NCBI GenBank assembly: GCA_036494575.1 | Contig: DASXOE010000165.1 | Location: 1 to 32,067 of the forward strand | Direction: 5' to 3' | DNA from: DASZFV01 sp036494575 | GTDB lineage: Bacteria > Myxococcota_A > Polyangia > Fen-1088 | DNA: 32,067 bases | In this document: positions 1-7,862 of the stretch, one piece after another | Numbering within the stretch: position 1 is the stretch's first letter | Layout of the letters: every line of letters begins with the position of its first letter | Notes under the pieces: generated by a model | Databases searched by the model: none | What the model saw: the letters and a program-made list of their open reading frames with translations, nothing else | Told to the model about the DNA's origin: nothing | Made by a program: the position numbers and the translations under genes

Positions 1-2123
1 GCGAAGGCGAGCCGGGCCAGCAGGCGCGGCAGCGCTTCGGCGCCGGGCAGCCGGTCGAGGCCGCGCGCGAGCGCCGCCGCGGCCAGCAGGCGGCTCGTCT
101 CCTCGCTGGGCGGCGCCGGCGTCACGGTCTCGTCGAGCGCGAGCGCGCCGAAGCGGAGGCCGGCGCGGCGTTCGACGCGCTCCGTCTCGGCGTTCCAGGC
201 GAGCGTGTCGATCTCCTCGACGCGGTCGGCGCAGACGTCGAGCAGCCACTCGGGTTCGATGGCCGCTGCGAGGCGGACGGCCACGCCGCCCGGCCGCGCG
301 CCCACAGTGGGGCGCCCGCCCTCCGCGCGCCCCTGGACGTCGATGGCGACGAGCCACTCGGCGCCCGGATCGAAGTGCAGCTCGGCCGACCCGCCGCCCG
401 CGAGCACGATGACGCGGTCGGTGGGCGCGCGACGGCGCGCGACGCGATCGGGGAACGCCGCGAGCGTGGCCAGGCGCAGCGCCGCGTCCTCGGCCGCGCC
501 TTGGGCGTGCGGGCCGGCGTCCTTCGACCGGCCGATGGCCGCCGCGAGGTGACGGGCGGTGCGCGACACCGCCTCAGCGGCGCGCCCGTCGAGCTCGAGG
601 GAGCGCAGGGCGTCTGGCCGAAAACGCGCGGTCTCGGCCTGGCGATAGAGATCGACGAGATCCAGAAGCTCGCCGCTCTCGCCATCGCCCTTGCGCCCGC
701 CGCGGCCGAACGACGCGCGCGCGCCGCGCCGGATGTCGCGCTCCGAGAGCAGCGCCGCGACGAGACAGGCGGCGGCCCCCGCGCCCCGCGCCTCGCCCTC
801 GCAGACGAGGCGCGCGAGGCGGGGATGCACGGGCAGCCGCGCCATCCGGCGTCCGAGCGGCGCCAGCCCGTCACGCTCGTCGAGCGCGCCCAGCGCGCGC
901 AGGAGATCGCGCGCCGCGCCGAGCGCCGCCGCGGGCGGCGTCTCGTACCAGGGGAAGTCGGCGATGGGACCAACGTCGAGCGCTGCGAGCGTGAGCAGCG
1001 TGTCGGCGAGATCGGCGCGCGCGAGCTCGGGCGGGTCGTACGCGCGCCGCGCGTCGTGATCGTGGCGGGTGTAGAGGCGCAGCGCGCGCCCCGGCCGCGT
1101 GCGACCCGCGCGCCCCGCGCGCTGGGCGGCGGAGGCACGGCTCACCTTGGCGACGGCGAGCGTCGGCAGCCCCGTCCAGGGCGAGTGCGCCGCCACGCGC
1201 GCGAGCCCCGAGTCGACGACGGCCACGACGCCCTCGACGGTGATCGAAGACTCGGCGACGTTCGTCGACAGGATGATCTTGCGCCGCGCCGGATCGGGCC
1301 GTACGGCCCGCGTCTGCTCCTCGAGCGTGAGCTCCCCGTGCAGCGGCAGGATCATGAGGTCGCTCGTGCCCGGCGCCGCCAGCAGCGCCTCGTGCGCGCG
1401 CCGGATCTCGGCGGCGCCCGGGAGAAAGACCAGCACGTCGCCCGCGAGCCCTTCGCGAACGAGGCGCCGCACCGCGCCCGTGACCTGCTGGTGCAGCGGT
1501 CGCTCGTCAGCGGACTCGAGATGGTCGATCTCGATCGGGTGCAAGCGGCCCTCGCTCCGCACGGAGGCGCAATCCCCGAGGAACGCGCGCAGCGGCTCGG
1601 CCTCGAGCGTCGCCGACATCGCACAGACGCGCAGGTCGGGCCGCGCCCCGCGCTGGAGCCGCCGCAAGAGCGCGAGGCCGAGGTCGGTCGCGACGTGGCG
1701 CTCGTGGATCTCGTCGAGCACGACGGCGCCGATGCCCGCGAGCCCCGGGTCGCCGAGGAGCCGGCGCGTCAGGAGCCCCTCGGTCACGAAGCGCAGGCGC
1801 GTGCGCGGCGAGGACACGTCGTCGAAGCGCACCGTGTATCCCACCGTCTCGCCCACCCGCTCGCCCAGCTCCTGCGCGACGCGCTCGGCGGCGAGGCGCG
1901 CCGGCAGCCGCCGCGGCTCGAGCACCCAGATCTCGCCAGCGACGACGCCAGCCTCGAGGAGGGCCCGGGGGACGCGGGTGGTCTTCCCGGCGCCCGGGGG
2001 CGCCTCGACGACCAGCGAGGGCGCCTCCCGCAGGGCCGCGACGATCTGGGGCAGCAGCGCATCGATGGGAAGAAAGAGCGATTCTTTGGAATTGTGGGGC
2101 AATTTCGGTGATTCTGGCGTCAT
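1..2123 (-). CDS. hrpB: ATP-dependent RNA helicase HrpB (DEAH box), C-terminus cut by window edge
   Basis: Superfamily 2 DEAH-box helicase of the HrpB type, expected to unwind RNA using ATP in the cytoplasm. The reverse strand reads open from an ATG at 2123 to the window edge (about 707 codons); HrpB proteins are usually a little over 800 residues, so roughly the last 100 are missing. Visible motifs in order: Walker A APPGAGKTT (residues 41-49), motif II DEIHER (around 137), motif III SAT, motif V STNVAESSITVEGV, and motif VI QRAGRAGRTRPG. The remaining part fits the HA2/OB-like and HrpB-specific regions. No Shine-Dalgarno sequence is seen before the ATG. The gene is divergent from the kinase at 2279, with a 155-base gap holding an inverted repeat. 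Identification is firm; the exact cellular substrate of HrpB is poorly known. Confidence 0.93.
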   Translation of the reverse strand, partial: MTPESPKLPHNSKESLFLPIDALLPQIVAALREAPSLVVEAPPGAGKTTRVPRALLEAGVVAGEIWVLEPRRLPARLAAERVAQELGERVGETVGYTVRFDDVSSPRTRLRFVTEGLLTRRLLGDPGLAGIGAVVLDEIHERHVATDLGLALLRRLQRGARPDLRVCAMSATLEAEPLRAFLGDCASVRSEGRLHPIEIDHLESADERPLHQQVTGAVRRLVREGLAGDVLVFLPGAAEIRRAHEALLAAPGTSDLMILPLHGELTLEEQTRAVRPDPARRKIILSTNVAESSITVEGVVAVVDSGLARVAAHSPWTGLPTLAVAKVSRASAAQRAGRAGRTRPGRALRLYTRHDHDARRAYDPPELARADLADTLLTLAALDVGPIADFPWYETPPAAALGAARDLLRALGALDERDGLAPLGRRMARLPVHPRLARLVCEGEARGAGAAACLVAALLSERDIRRGARASFGRGGRKGDGESGELLDLVDLYRQAETARFRPDALRSLELDGRAAEAVSRTARHLAAAIGRSKDAGPHAQGAAEDAALRLATLAAFPDRVARRRAPTDRVIVLAGGGSAELHFDPGAEWLVAIDVQGRAEGGRPTVGARPGGVAVRLAAAIEPEWLLDVCADRVEEIDTLAWNAETERVERRAGLRFGALALDETVTPAPPSEETSRLLAAAALARGLDRLPGAEALPRLLARLAF

Positions 2124-2184
2124 GGATGGTGGGCTGGGCGCGCGGCCGGGCGCGAAGCAGGGGGTGCCGATGCGATCGGGACCG

Positions 2185-2209
2185 TGTCCGATCTCTGACG
2201 GCTCGGACA
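2185..2209. promoter_or_regulatory. Inverted repeat between divergent hrpB and kinase genes (possible operator)
   Basis: TGTCCGA, an 11-base spacer, then TCGGACA: a perfect 7-bp dyad. An overlapping dyad, GATCGG (2174-2179) with CCGATC (2188-2193), shares the central half-site. The position between two divergent starts fits a regulator-binding site. No known regulator motif is recognised, so function is inference. Confidence 0.4.
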
Positions 2210-2262
2210 GTCTAGACGGCAACTAGGCAGCGGGACGGCTCGGAGGCGCGAGGCGTGCGTGA

Positions 2263-2268
2263 TACGAT
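2263..2268 (+). promoter_or_regulatory. Probable -10 element of the kinase gene
   Basis: TACGAT ends 10 bases before the ATG at 2279. No good -35 hexamer is seen at 16-18 bp upstream. The same hexamer stands 6 bases before lon. If real, the transcript has a leader of only a few bases. Confidence 0.4.
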
Positions 2269-2278
2269 ATAGGGGCCC

Positions 2279-5200
2279 ATGATCCGGTGTCCGAGCTGTG
2301 GCAAGCGCCTGCGTGACGGCGCGCCCAAATGCCTGACGCACGGAGCGCCTCCCCCGGCGCCTCCCGCGACCGAGGACGCCCCTACGCCCTTCGTCGTCGC
2401 CCCTCCCGAGCTCGCTGCGTTCCGCGTCAAGAAGCTCCTCGGGCAGGGTGGCTTCGGCGCCGTCTTCCAGGCCGAGCGCGTATCGGACGGCAAGCTCTGC
2501 GCCATCAAGGTCGCGCGGGCCGACAACGCGTCCGCGGGCGACAGCCTGGCGCGAGAGGCCGAGGCGCTCATCGCCGTGGGCGTGCCCCACGTGCCGGCGG
2601 TCTACGACAGCGGCCGGCTCCCCGACGGGGCCGTCTACGTCGTCATGGACTTCGTCAAGGCGCCCATCCTCGCCGACGTCATGACGGCCCTCGACGGGCC
2701 CGTGCCGCTCGAGGACTTCGCGCGCGCCGCCATCCCGATGCTCGAGATCATGGAGGTCGCTCACGGCAAGAACCTCGTTCATTGCGACCTCAAACCCGAG
2801 AACGTCTTCGTCGACGAGTCCTTCGGCGCGAAGCTCTTCGACTTCGGCCTCGTGCGGAAGGTGGGCAAGCCCGCCGACGAGACCAAGGAGGAGGCGCCCG
2901 CGGGCACGCCCGAGTACATGTCGCCCGAGCAGTGCGAGGGGCGCTCCGACATCGACGCGCGCAGCGACCTCTACGCGCTCGGCGTGATCTTCTACGAGAT
3001 GCTCGCGGGGGGGCCGCCCTTTTGGGGTAAGGCCGCCGAGATCCAGCAGAACCACCGCAGCCGCCGCCCGGCGGCGCTCGGGCGGCGCATCGCGATCGCC
3101 GTGCCGCTCGAGGAGGCGATCATGCGCTGCCTCGCCAAGGATCCCGCCCGGCGCCCCGCGAGCGCCACCGAGCTGCGCAAGGCGCTGCAGGCCGGGATCG
3201 TCGCCGAGCGGGCGCGCCTGCTCGAGGCGCAGCCCGGGGCCGGCGCCGGCGTCACGCCCACGTCAGGGGTGGGCGAGGCCGCCGCCAAGCCCGCGGCCGC
3301 GGCGGTCAAGCCGGCGGCGCCTGCGCGTGAGCGTCGCGCCGTCGCGCTGCTCTTCTTCGAGACGAAGCGGCCGGTCGCCGACGTGCGCGAGGCCATGACG
3401 GGCGTGGGCGCGCAGCTGGCGAACGCGGCCGGCGTGCAGTACGTCCTGGCCTTCGGACACGAGCTCGGCGACAACCCGACGCGAGCGGCGGCCAACGCGG
3501 GCGAGATGTTCGTGGGACGCGGCCTCTGCAGCCACGCCCTCGTCGACCTCGCGCAGGTGTCGATCCAGGCGCGGCCCGACGGCACGCGCCGCTACCAGAG
3601 CCCGCTCTTCTCCAAGAAGGAGCAGTTCCCGGGCGAGGCCGATCCGCCGGGCGTGCTGCTCTCGGCGGCCGCCGTCGAGGTGCTGCCCGACGTTCCCACC
3701 GACCCGCTGCCCTCGCGCCCGGGCGTCATGCTCCTCAAGAAGATCACCCAGGCGTCGGAGAAGACGACGACGCGCATGGGCGTCGCCCCGCTCGTGGGGC
3801 GCGACGACCTCCTGCGCACGCTGCTCGAGTCGATGCGCGCGTCGACGGGCGGCGCGACGCCCACGATCGTGACGTTGCTCGGTGAGGCGGGCTACGGCAA
3901 GACGCACCTCGCGCAGATGCTCGTCCAGCACCTCGAGGTGCTGCCCAAGGTCCAGACGCTCTTCGTCCGCGCCAAGGAGGTGCTGGGCGGCGGCTCGGGA
4001 CAGACGGCGCGCGAGATCTTCATGCGCGGGCTCTCGCTGCCCGAGACGGCGCCCGCGGACTTCGGCCGCGCGCTCCTCACCGAGGCGCTCGGCGCCGAGA
4101 TGGCCAAGGAGTGCTGGGCCGGCGTCGCCGTGGTCATGGGGTGGGCGCCGCCCGAGCACCCGGAGCTGCGCGCGTACGCCGCGGCGCCCGGCGCGCTGCG
4201 CTCGGGCGCGGCGCGCGCGGCGGGCGAGGCCTTGCGCCTCATGTCGCGCCGCCGGCCGCTCTCGGTCGTCGTCGAGGACGCGCACTTCGTCGACGAGACG
4301 GCGCTCGACGCGCTCGAGTACGCCGCCCTGAAGGAGGCGGCCTGCCCGATCTGGATCTGCGTCGTGGGACGACCGACCTTCGGGCGCGGGCGCACGGCCT
4401 GGGCGGGCCGCGCGGCGCGGCGCCAGGAGATGACGCTGCCGGCGCTCGACCCCGCCGCGGCCGTCGAGCTCGCGCGGCGCCTGCTCACGCCCGTCGAGAG
4501 CGTGCCCGCGAGCGCCCTCGGCCGCCTCGCCGAACGCACGCAGGGCATCCCGCTCTTGCTCGTCGAGCTCGTGCGCGGCCTCAAACGTGACGGTCTCGTG
4601 CGCAAGTCCGAGAAGACCAACGCGTGGTACCTGGCGACCGACGAGCTCGACAAGCTGCCCGACCTGCCGCTCGTGCAGTGGCTCGCGAGCCGCGAGACGG
4701 AGTCGCTCCCGCCCGATCTCCTCGCCCACGCGCGCCTCGCCTCGATGTTGGGTTCGGAGTTCAGCAGCGACGAGCTCGAGGGCGTCATGCAGGAGCTCGA
4801 GCGGGCGGGCGCGGCGCCCGACACGCAGCTCGACGCGAGCATCGGGGTGAGCCGCCTCGCCGAGAGCGGGCTCCTCGTGCGTCACCGCGGCGGCCGCATC
4901 GGCTTCCGGCACTCCCTCCTTCGGGACTCGGTCTATCAGGCGGTCGCCCCGGCGCAGCGCGAGATCATCCACCGCGCGGCCTACGATCACTTCAAGCGCC
5001 AGGATCGGCTGCCCGACTCCACGCGCCTGCCGCAGATGGCGTTTCACGCCTCGCGCAGCGGCCTCAAGGAGGAGGCCGGTCGCCTCTACCTCGACCTCGC
5101 CAAGCGCATGCTCGGGCGGCACGCCTACCTCGACGCCGAGCTGCTCTACAAGAACGCGCTCGAGAACCTGCCCGAGACGGACGAGGACGGCCAGATCGCG

Positions 5201-6349
5201 GCCTCGCGCGGCCGGGCCCTCATGCGGTTCCGCCTGGGGCGCCACGAGGATGCCTCCAAGGACTTCGAGATCGCGCGCACGAGGGCGCACAAGGTGAGCG
5301 CTCGGCTCGCCGAGATCGAGCTCATGCTCGACCAGGCCATCGTGCTCGACTGGCTGAACCTTTGGAAGCAGTCGGCCGCGCTCACGGCGGAGGCGGAGGC
5401 CCTCGCGACGGGCGAGACGCTGCCGCCGAGCGTGAACGCGCGCATGCTCATGGCGCTCGGCCGCACGCCCTACCGTGCCGACGAGCTGCGACCCGCGCTC
5501 GAGGTCCTCAACCGGGCCGTCGACGCCGCGGCGCCGCTCGGCGACGACGGCTACGAGGCGCTCACGCAGAGCCTCATCATGATCTGCTTCGCCCACACGA
5601 ACCTCGGACAGTTCGACGAGGCGCTCCGGGTCTCGGAGCGCATCCAGGTCGTCGGCGACGAGCACAACGACGCCATGCTCCTGTCGTGGAACTGCCTCAA
5701 CCGCGGCCTGCTCTACTTCATGCTGGGGCGGGTCGACGAGCTCGTCGCCGACTATCGCCGCTCGATCCAGATCACGCGCGAGTACGGCTTCCCCATGCTC
5801 GAGAGCCTCGCGACGAAGGATCTGGGCGAGGTCATGTTCTACGTGGGCCGGCCCGACGACGCCGAGCCGCTCGCGCAGCGGGCCGCCGAGCTCTACACGA
5901 TGATCCAGGGCGAGAAGTCGCCGCGCGTCGCCTACTCGGAGGTCCTGCTCGCGCGCAGCAAGGCCTACCGCGGCGACTTCGATGGCGCGCGCGCGACGGT
6001 CGAGCGCATCATGAAGAAGCAGGCCGAGATCCAGGCGGAGGGCGGGGCGGACTCGGCGCTGCCCTCCGACGGCAAGGCGCAGCTCGAGGGCGTCGCGCTG
6101 TGGGTGCGCGGCGCCTCCGACGACGAGTTCGATGCGCTCATCGCCCATGGCCGGGCCTTTCCGCTCCAGGCCGCCGACATCATCGAGATCATGGAGTGGA
6201 AGGCGTTGTCGGCCATCCGCACGGGACGGCGGGCCGACGGCCTCCGCATGCTGGAGGAGGCCTACGCCGAGGCCGACAAGAACGCCAAGGTCGTCATGCC
6301 GCGCCTGCGCCGCCAGCTCGATCAAGTCATGGCGCTCGCGGCGAGCTAG
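2279..6349 (+). CDS. Ser/Thr protein kinase with zinc ribbon, degenerate cyclase-like, AAA ATPase and TPR domains
   Basis: A 1356-residue cytoplasmic signalling protein. It starts with a short zinc-ribbon-like segment (CPSC at 4-7, then C18 and H21). A Hanks-type kinase follows: glycine loop GQGGFG 55-60, ATP lysine K77, catalytic loop HCDLKPEN 168-175, DFG 188-190, APE-like PEY/SPE about 211-217. HCD instead of HRD makes it a non-RD kinase. After an Ala/Pro linker, residues about 351-480 resemble a class III nucleotide cyclase fold but lack the metal-binding aspartates. Next comes an AAA/NTPase module with Walker A GEAGYGKT (535-542) and a Walker B-like VVVEDAHF. The C-terminal ~450 residues are helical TPR-type repeats. 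This order is typical of large myxobacterial kinases. No membrane segment is seen. Substrate and signal are unknown. queG follows after nine bases, suggesting one transcript. Confidence 0.9.
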   Translation: MIRCPSCGKRLRDGAPKCLTHGAPPPAPPATEDAPTPFVVAPPELAAFRVKKLLGQGGFGAVFQAERVSDGKLCAIKVARADNASAGDSLAREAEALIAVGVPHVPAVYDSGRLPDGAVYVVMDFVKAPILADVMTALDGPVPLEDFARAAIPMLEIMEVAHGKNLVHCDLKPENVFVDESFGAKLFDFGLVRKVGKPADETKEEAPAGTPEYMSPEQCEGRSDIDARSDLYALGVIFYEMLAGGPPFWGKAAEIQQNHRSRRPAALGRRIAIAVPLEEAIMRCLAKDPARRPASATELRKALQAGIVAERARLLEAQPGAGAGVTPTSGVGEAAAKPAAAAVKPAAPARERRAVALLFFETKRPVADVREAMTGVGAQLANAAGVQYVLAFGHELGDNPTRAAANAGEMFVGRGLCSHALVDLAQVSIQARPDGTRRYQSPLFSKKEQFPGEADPPGVLLSAAAVEVLPDVPTDPLPSRPGVMLLKKITQASEKTTTRMGVAPLVGRDDLLRTLLESMRASTGGATPTIVTLLGEAGYGKTHLAQMLVQHLEVLPKVQTLFVRAKEVLGGGSGQTAREIFMRGLSLPETAPADFGRALLTEALGAEMAKECWAGVAVVMGWAPPEHPELRAYAAAPGALRSGAARAAGEALRLMSRRRPLSVVVEDAHFVDETALDALEYAALKEAACPIWICVVGRPTFGRGRTAWAGRAARRQEMTLPALDPAAAVELARRLLTPVESVPASALGRLAERTQGIPLLLVELVRGLKRDGLVRKSEKTNAWYLATDELDKLPDLPLVQWLASRETESLPPDLLAHARLASMLGSEFSSDELEGVMQELERAGAAPDTQLDASIGVSRLAESGLLVRHRGGRIGFRHSLLRDSVYQAVAPAQREIIHRAAYDHFKRQDRLPDSTRLPQMAFHASRSGLKEEAGRLYLDLAKRMLGRHAYLDAELLYKNALENLPETDEDGQIAASRGRALMRFRLGRHEDASKDFEIARTRAHKVSARLAEIELMLDQAIVLDWLNLWKQSAALTAEAEALATGETLPPSVNARMLMALGRTPYRADELRPALEVLNRAVDAAAPLGDDGYEALTQSLIMICFAHTNLGQFDEALRVSERIQVVGDEHNDAMLLSWNCLNRGLLYFMLGRVDELVADYRRSIQITREYGFPMLESLATKDLGEVMFYVGRPDDAEPLAQRAAELYTMIQGEKSPRVAYSEVLLARSKAYRGDFDGARATVERIMKKQAEIQAEGGADSALPSDGKAQLEGVALWVRGASDDEFDALIAHGRAFPLQAADIIEIMEWKALSAIRTGRRADGLRMLEEAYAEADKNAKVVMPRLRRQLDQVMALAAS

Positions 6350-6358
6350 GCTCAGGCG

Positions 6359-7390
6359 GTGGACGACGAGGCCGCGGCGACGACGCTGGACGCCGGGGCC
6401 GTGCGCGCGGCGGCGCTCGCGTCTCGCTTCGCGCTCGTGGGGTTCGCCCGCGCCGACGCCCTCGATCCCGGTCCGCTCGCCGCCTGGCTGGCCGCGGGGC
6501 ACGCCGCCGACATGGATTGGATGGGCCGGCGCCTCGACGAGCGGCTCGACCCGCGCCGCGTGCTGCCGGGCGCCAAGACGGTGATCGCGCTCGCGATCGG
6601 TTATCACCGAGACGGTGGCGCGGGGTCGCCGCGCTCGCCCGTGGCGCGTTACGCGCGCGGACGCGACTACCATTACGCGCACCGTGACGGCATGAAGGCG
6701 CTGCGCCGCCGCCTCCTCGGGCTCGCGCCGGGTGTCGAGACCTACGCCTGCGTCGACACGGGCGTCGCCATGGAGAAGGTCTGGGCGGCGCGCGCGGGCC
6801 TCGGCTGGATCGGCAAGAACGGCTGTCTCATCAACCCGCGCTGGGGCTCGTGGCTCACGCTGTCCGTGATGTTCGTCGATCGCGAGGTCGACGCCTACGA
6901 CGCGCCCCACGACGAGCGCTGCGGCGACTGCACGTCGTGCCTGCGCGGTTGCCCCACGCAGGCTTTCCCGTCGCCCGGTGTCGTCGACGCGCGTCGCTGT
7001 CTCGCTTATCAGACGATCGAGAACCACGGTGAGGTGCCCGAACGCCTCCGGCGCGCGTTCCGCGGGCGCGTCTTTGGCTGCGACGTCTGTCAGGACGTCT
7101 GCCCGTTCAACCGCGGCGCGCTGCCCGAGGGCGACGCGCGCTTCGCGCCGCGGCCCGTCGCCAGCCTGACGCCCGCCGAGCTCGCCGCGTTGCCGCGCAC
7201 CGACTTCGATCGCCTGTCTACCGGCACGGCCCTGCCGCGCGCCCAGTACGACGGGCTCCGTCGAAACGCCCTCTACGCCATCGGCGCGACCCGCGATCGC
7301 GAGGCGCGCCCCGTCGTCGAGAAGCTCTGCTCCGATCCGAGCCCGACGGTGCGGGAGGCCGCGGAATGGGCCCTCGGCCGCCTGGGCTGA
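6359..7390 (+). CDS. queG: Epoxyqueuosine reductase QueG
   Basis: Cobalamin-dependent iron-sulfur enzyme that reduces epoxyqueuosine to queuosine at position 34 of tRNAs with GUN anticodons, the last step of queuosine synthesis. The 343-residue protein carries two 4Fe-4S ferredoxin-type clusters, CGDCTSCLRGCP and CDVCQDVCPFNR, separated by about 60 residues as in the family. The N-terminal half holds the cobalamin-binding domain (VGFARADAL, MDWMGRR, GLGWIGKNG). The C-terminus is a HEAT-like tail (LYAIGATRD...AAEWALGRLG). The start is GTG at 6359, nine bases after the kinase stop and in the same direction, so co-transcription is likely. No other queuosine gene is in the window. Identification is firm. 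Confidence 0.95.
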   Translation: MDDEAAATTLDAGAVRAAALASRFALVGFARADALDPGPLAAWLAAGHAADMDWMGRRLDERLDPRRVLPGAKTVIALAIGYHRDGGAGSPRSPVARYARGRDYHYAHRDGMKALRRRLLGLAPGVETYACVDTGVAMEKVWAARAGLGWIGKNGCLINPRWGSWLTLSVMFVDREVDAYDAPHDERCGDCTSCLRGCPTQAFPSPGVVDARRCLAYQTIENHGEVPERLRRAFRGRVFGCDVCQDVCPFNRGALPEGDARFAPRPVASLTPAELAALPRTDFDRLSTGTALPRAQYDGLRRNALYAIGATRDREARPVVEKLCSDPSPTVREAAEWALGRLG

Positions 7391-7391
7391 C

Positions 7392-7419
7392 TTGTGCGGG
7401 CCGAAGAGTGCGCTAGGAT
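7392..7419 (+). promoter_or_regulatory. Promoter of clpS
   Basis: TTGTGC (7392-7397), 16-bp spacer, TAGGAT (7414-7419), beginning just after the queG stop. The -10 ends 15 bases before the clpS ATG, so the 5' leader would be under about 10 bases. Confidence 0.5.
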
Positions 7420-7434
7420 CGTCGGCGAGTCGAT

Positions 7435-7785
7435 ATGCCGAAACGCCCCGAAGATCGCGACGCCCCTGGCACGCTGGAGAAGACCAAGGGCGACCTCAAG
7501 ACCATCGAGAAAGAGAAGGTCGAGCGGCCCCGCCTCTACGAGGTGCTGCTTCACAACGACGATTACACGACTCAGGAGTTCGTCGTCTTCGTGCTCATGC
7601 GGTACTTCAAGCACGACGCGACGGCCGCGCGGCAGATCATGCTGCACGTTCACACGAAGGGTGTGGGCGTCGCCGGAGTCTTCCCCTTCGACGTCGCCGA
7701 GACGAAGGCCCACCAGGTCGTGCAGTTCGCGCGCGAGCACGAGATGCCGCTGCAGGCGTCGGTGCGCAAGAGCGAGGAATGTTGA
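7435..7785 (+). CDS. clpS: ClpS, N-degron adaptor for ClpA
   Basis: Small adaptor (116 residues) that binds N-terminal bulky hydrophobic residues of substrates and hands them to the ClpA unfoldase (N-end rule). The core starts around residue 37 after a charged, Lys/Glu-rich N-terminal extension of the kind used to engage ClpA. The signature LYEVLLHNDDYTTQEFVV contains the Asn-Asp-Asp substrate pocket and the following Thr; the downstream helix and HVHTKG match the family. It lies directly upstream of clpA in the same direction, the normal arrangement. The stop is followed at once by a short tandem repeat. A promoter-like element lies just upstream, so clpS probably starts its own transcript. 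Identification is firm. Confidence 0.95.
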   Translation: MPKRPEDRDAPGTLEKTKGDLKTIEKEKVERPRLYEVLLHNDDYTTQEFVVFVLMRYFKHDATAARQIMLHVHTKGVGVAGVFPFDVAETKAHQVVQFAREHEMPLQASVRKSEEC

Positions 7786-7830
7786 AAGTCGAAATGTTGG
7801 AATGTTGGAATGTTGGAATGTTGGATGTCG
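7778..7830 (+). repeat. Short tandem repeat, 8-bp unit AATGTTGG, between clpS and clpA
   Basis: Four perfect head-to-tail copies of AATGTTGG occupy 7793-7824. A partial copy (AATGTTG) at 7778-7784 overlaps the clpS stop, and a degenerate one follows (ATGTCGAA). The stretch is clearly AT-richer than its surroundings. It fills most of the 77-base clpS-clpA gap. Confidence 0.85.
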
Positions 7831-7862
7831 AACAATGAACTGGCGATGGGACGGTTGAAGTC

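Noticed and set aside
3263..7027. Very long open frame on the minus strand opposite the kinase and queG.
   Set aside because: Its product is Arg/Ala/Leu/His-rich with no domain, the mirror of a high-GC coding strand. The plus strand has clear motifs throughout.
7794..7838. Short upstream frame (MLECWNVGMLDVEQ) inside the AATGTTGG repeat before clpA.
   Set aside because: It is a by-product of the repeat. There is no ribosome-binding site and no sign of conservation.
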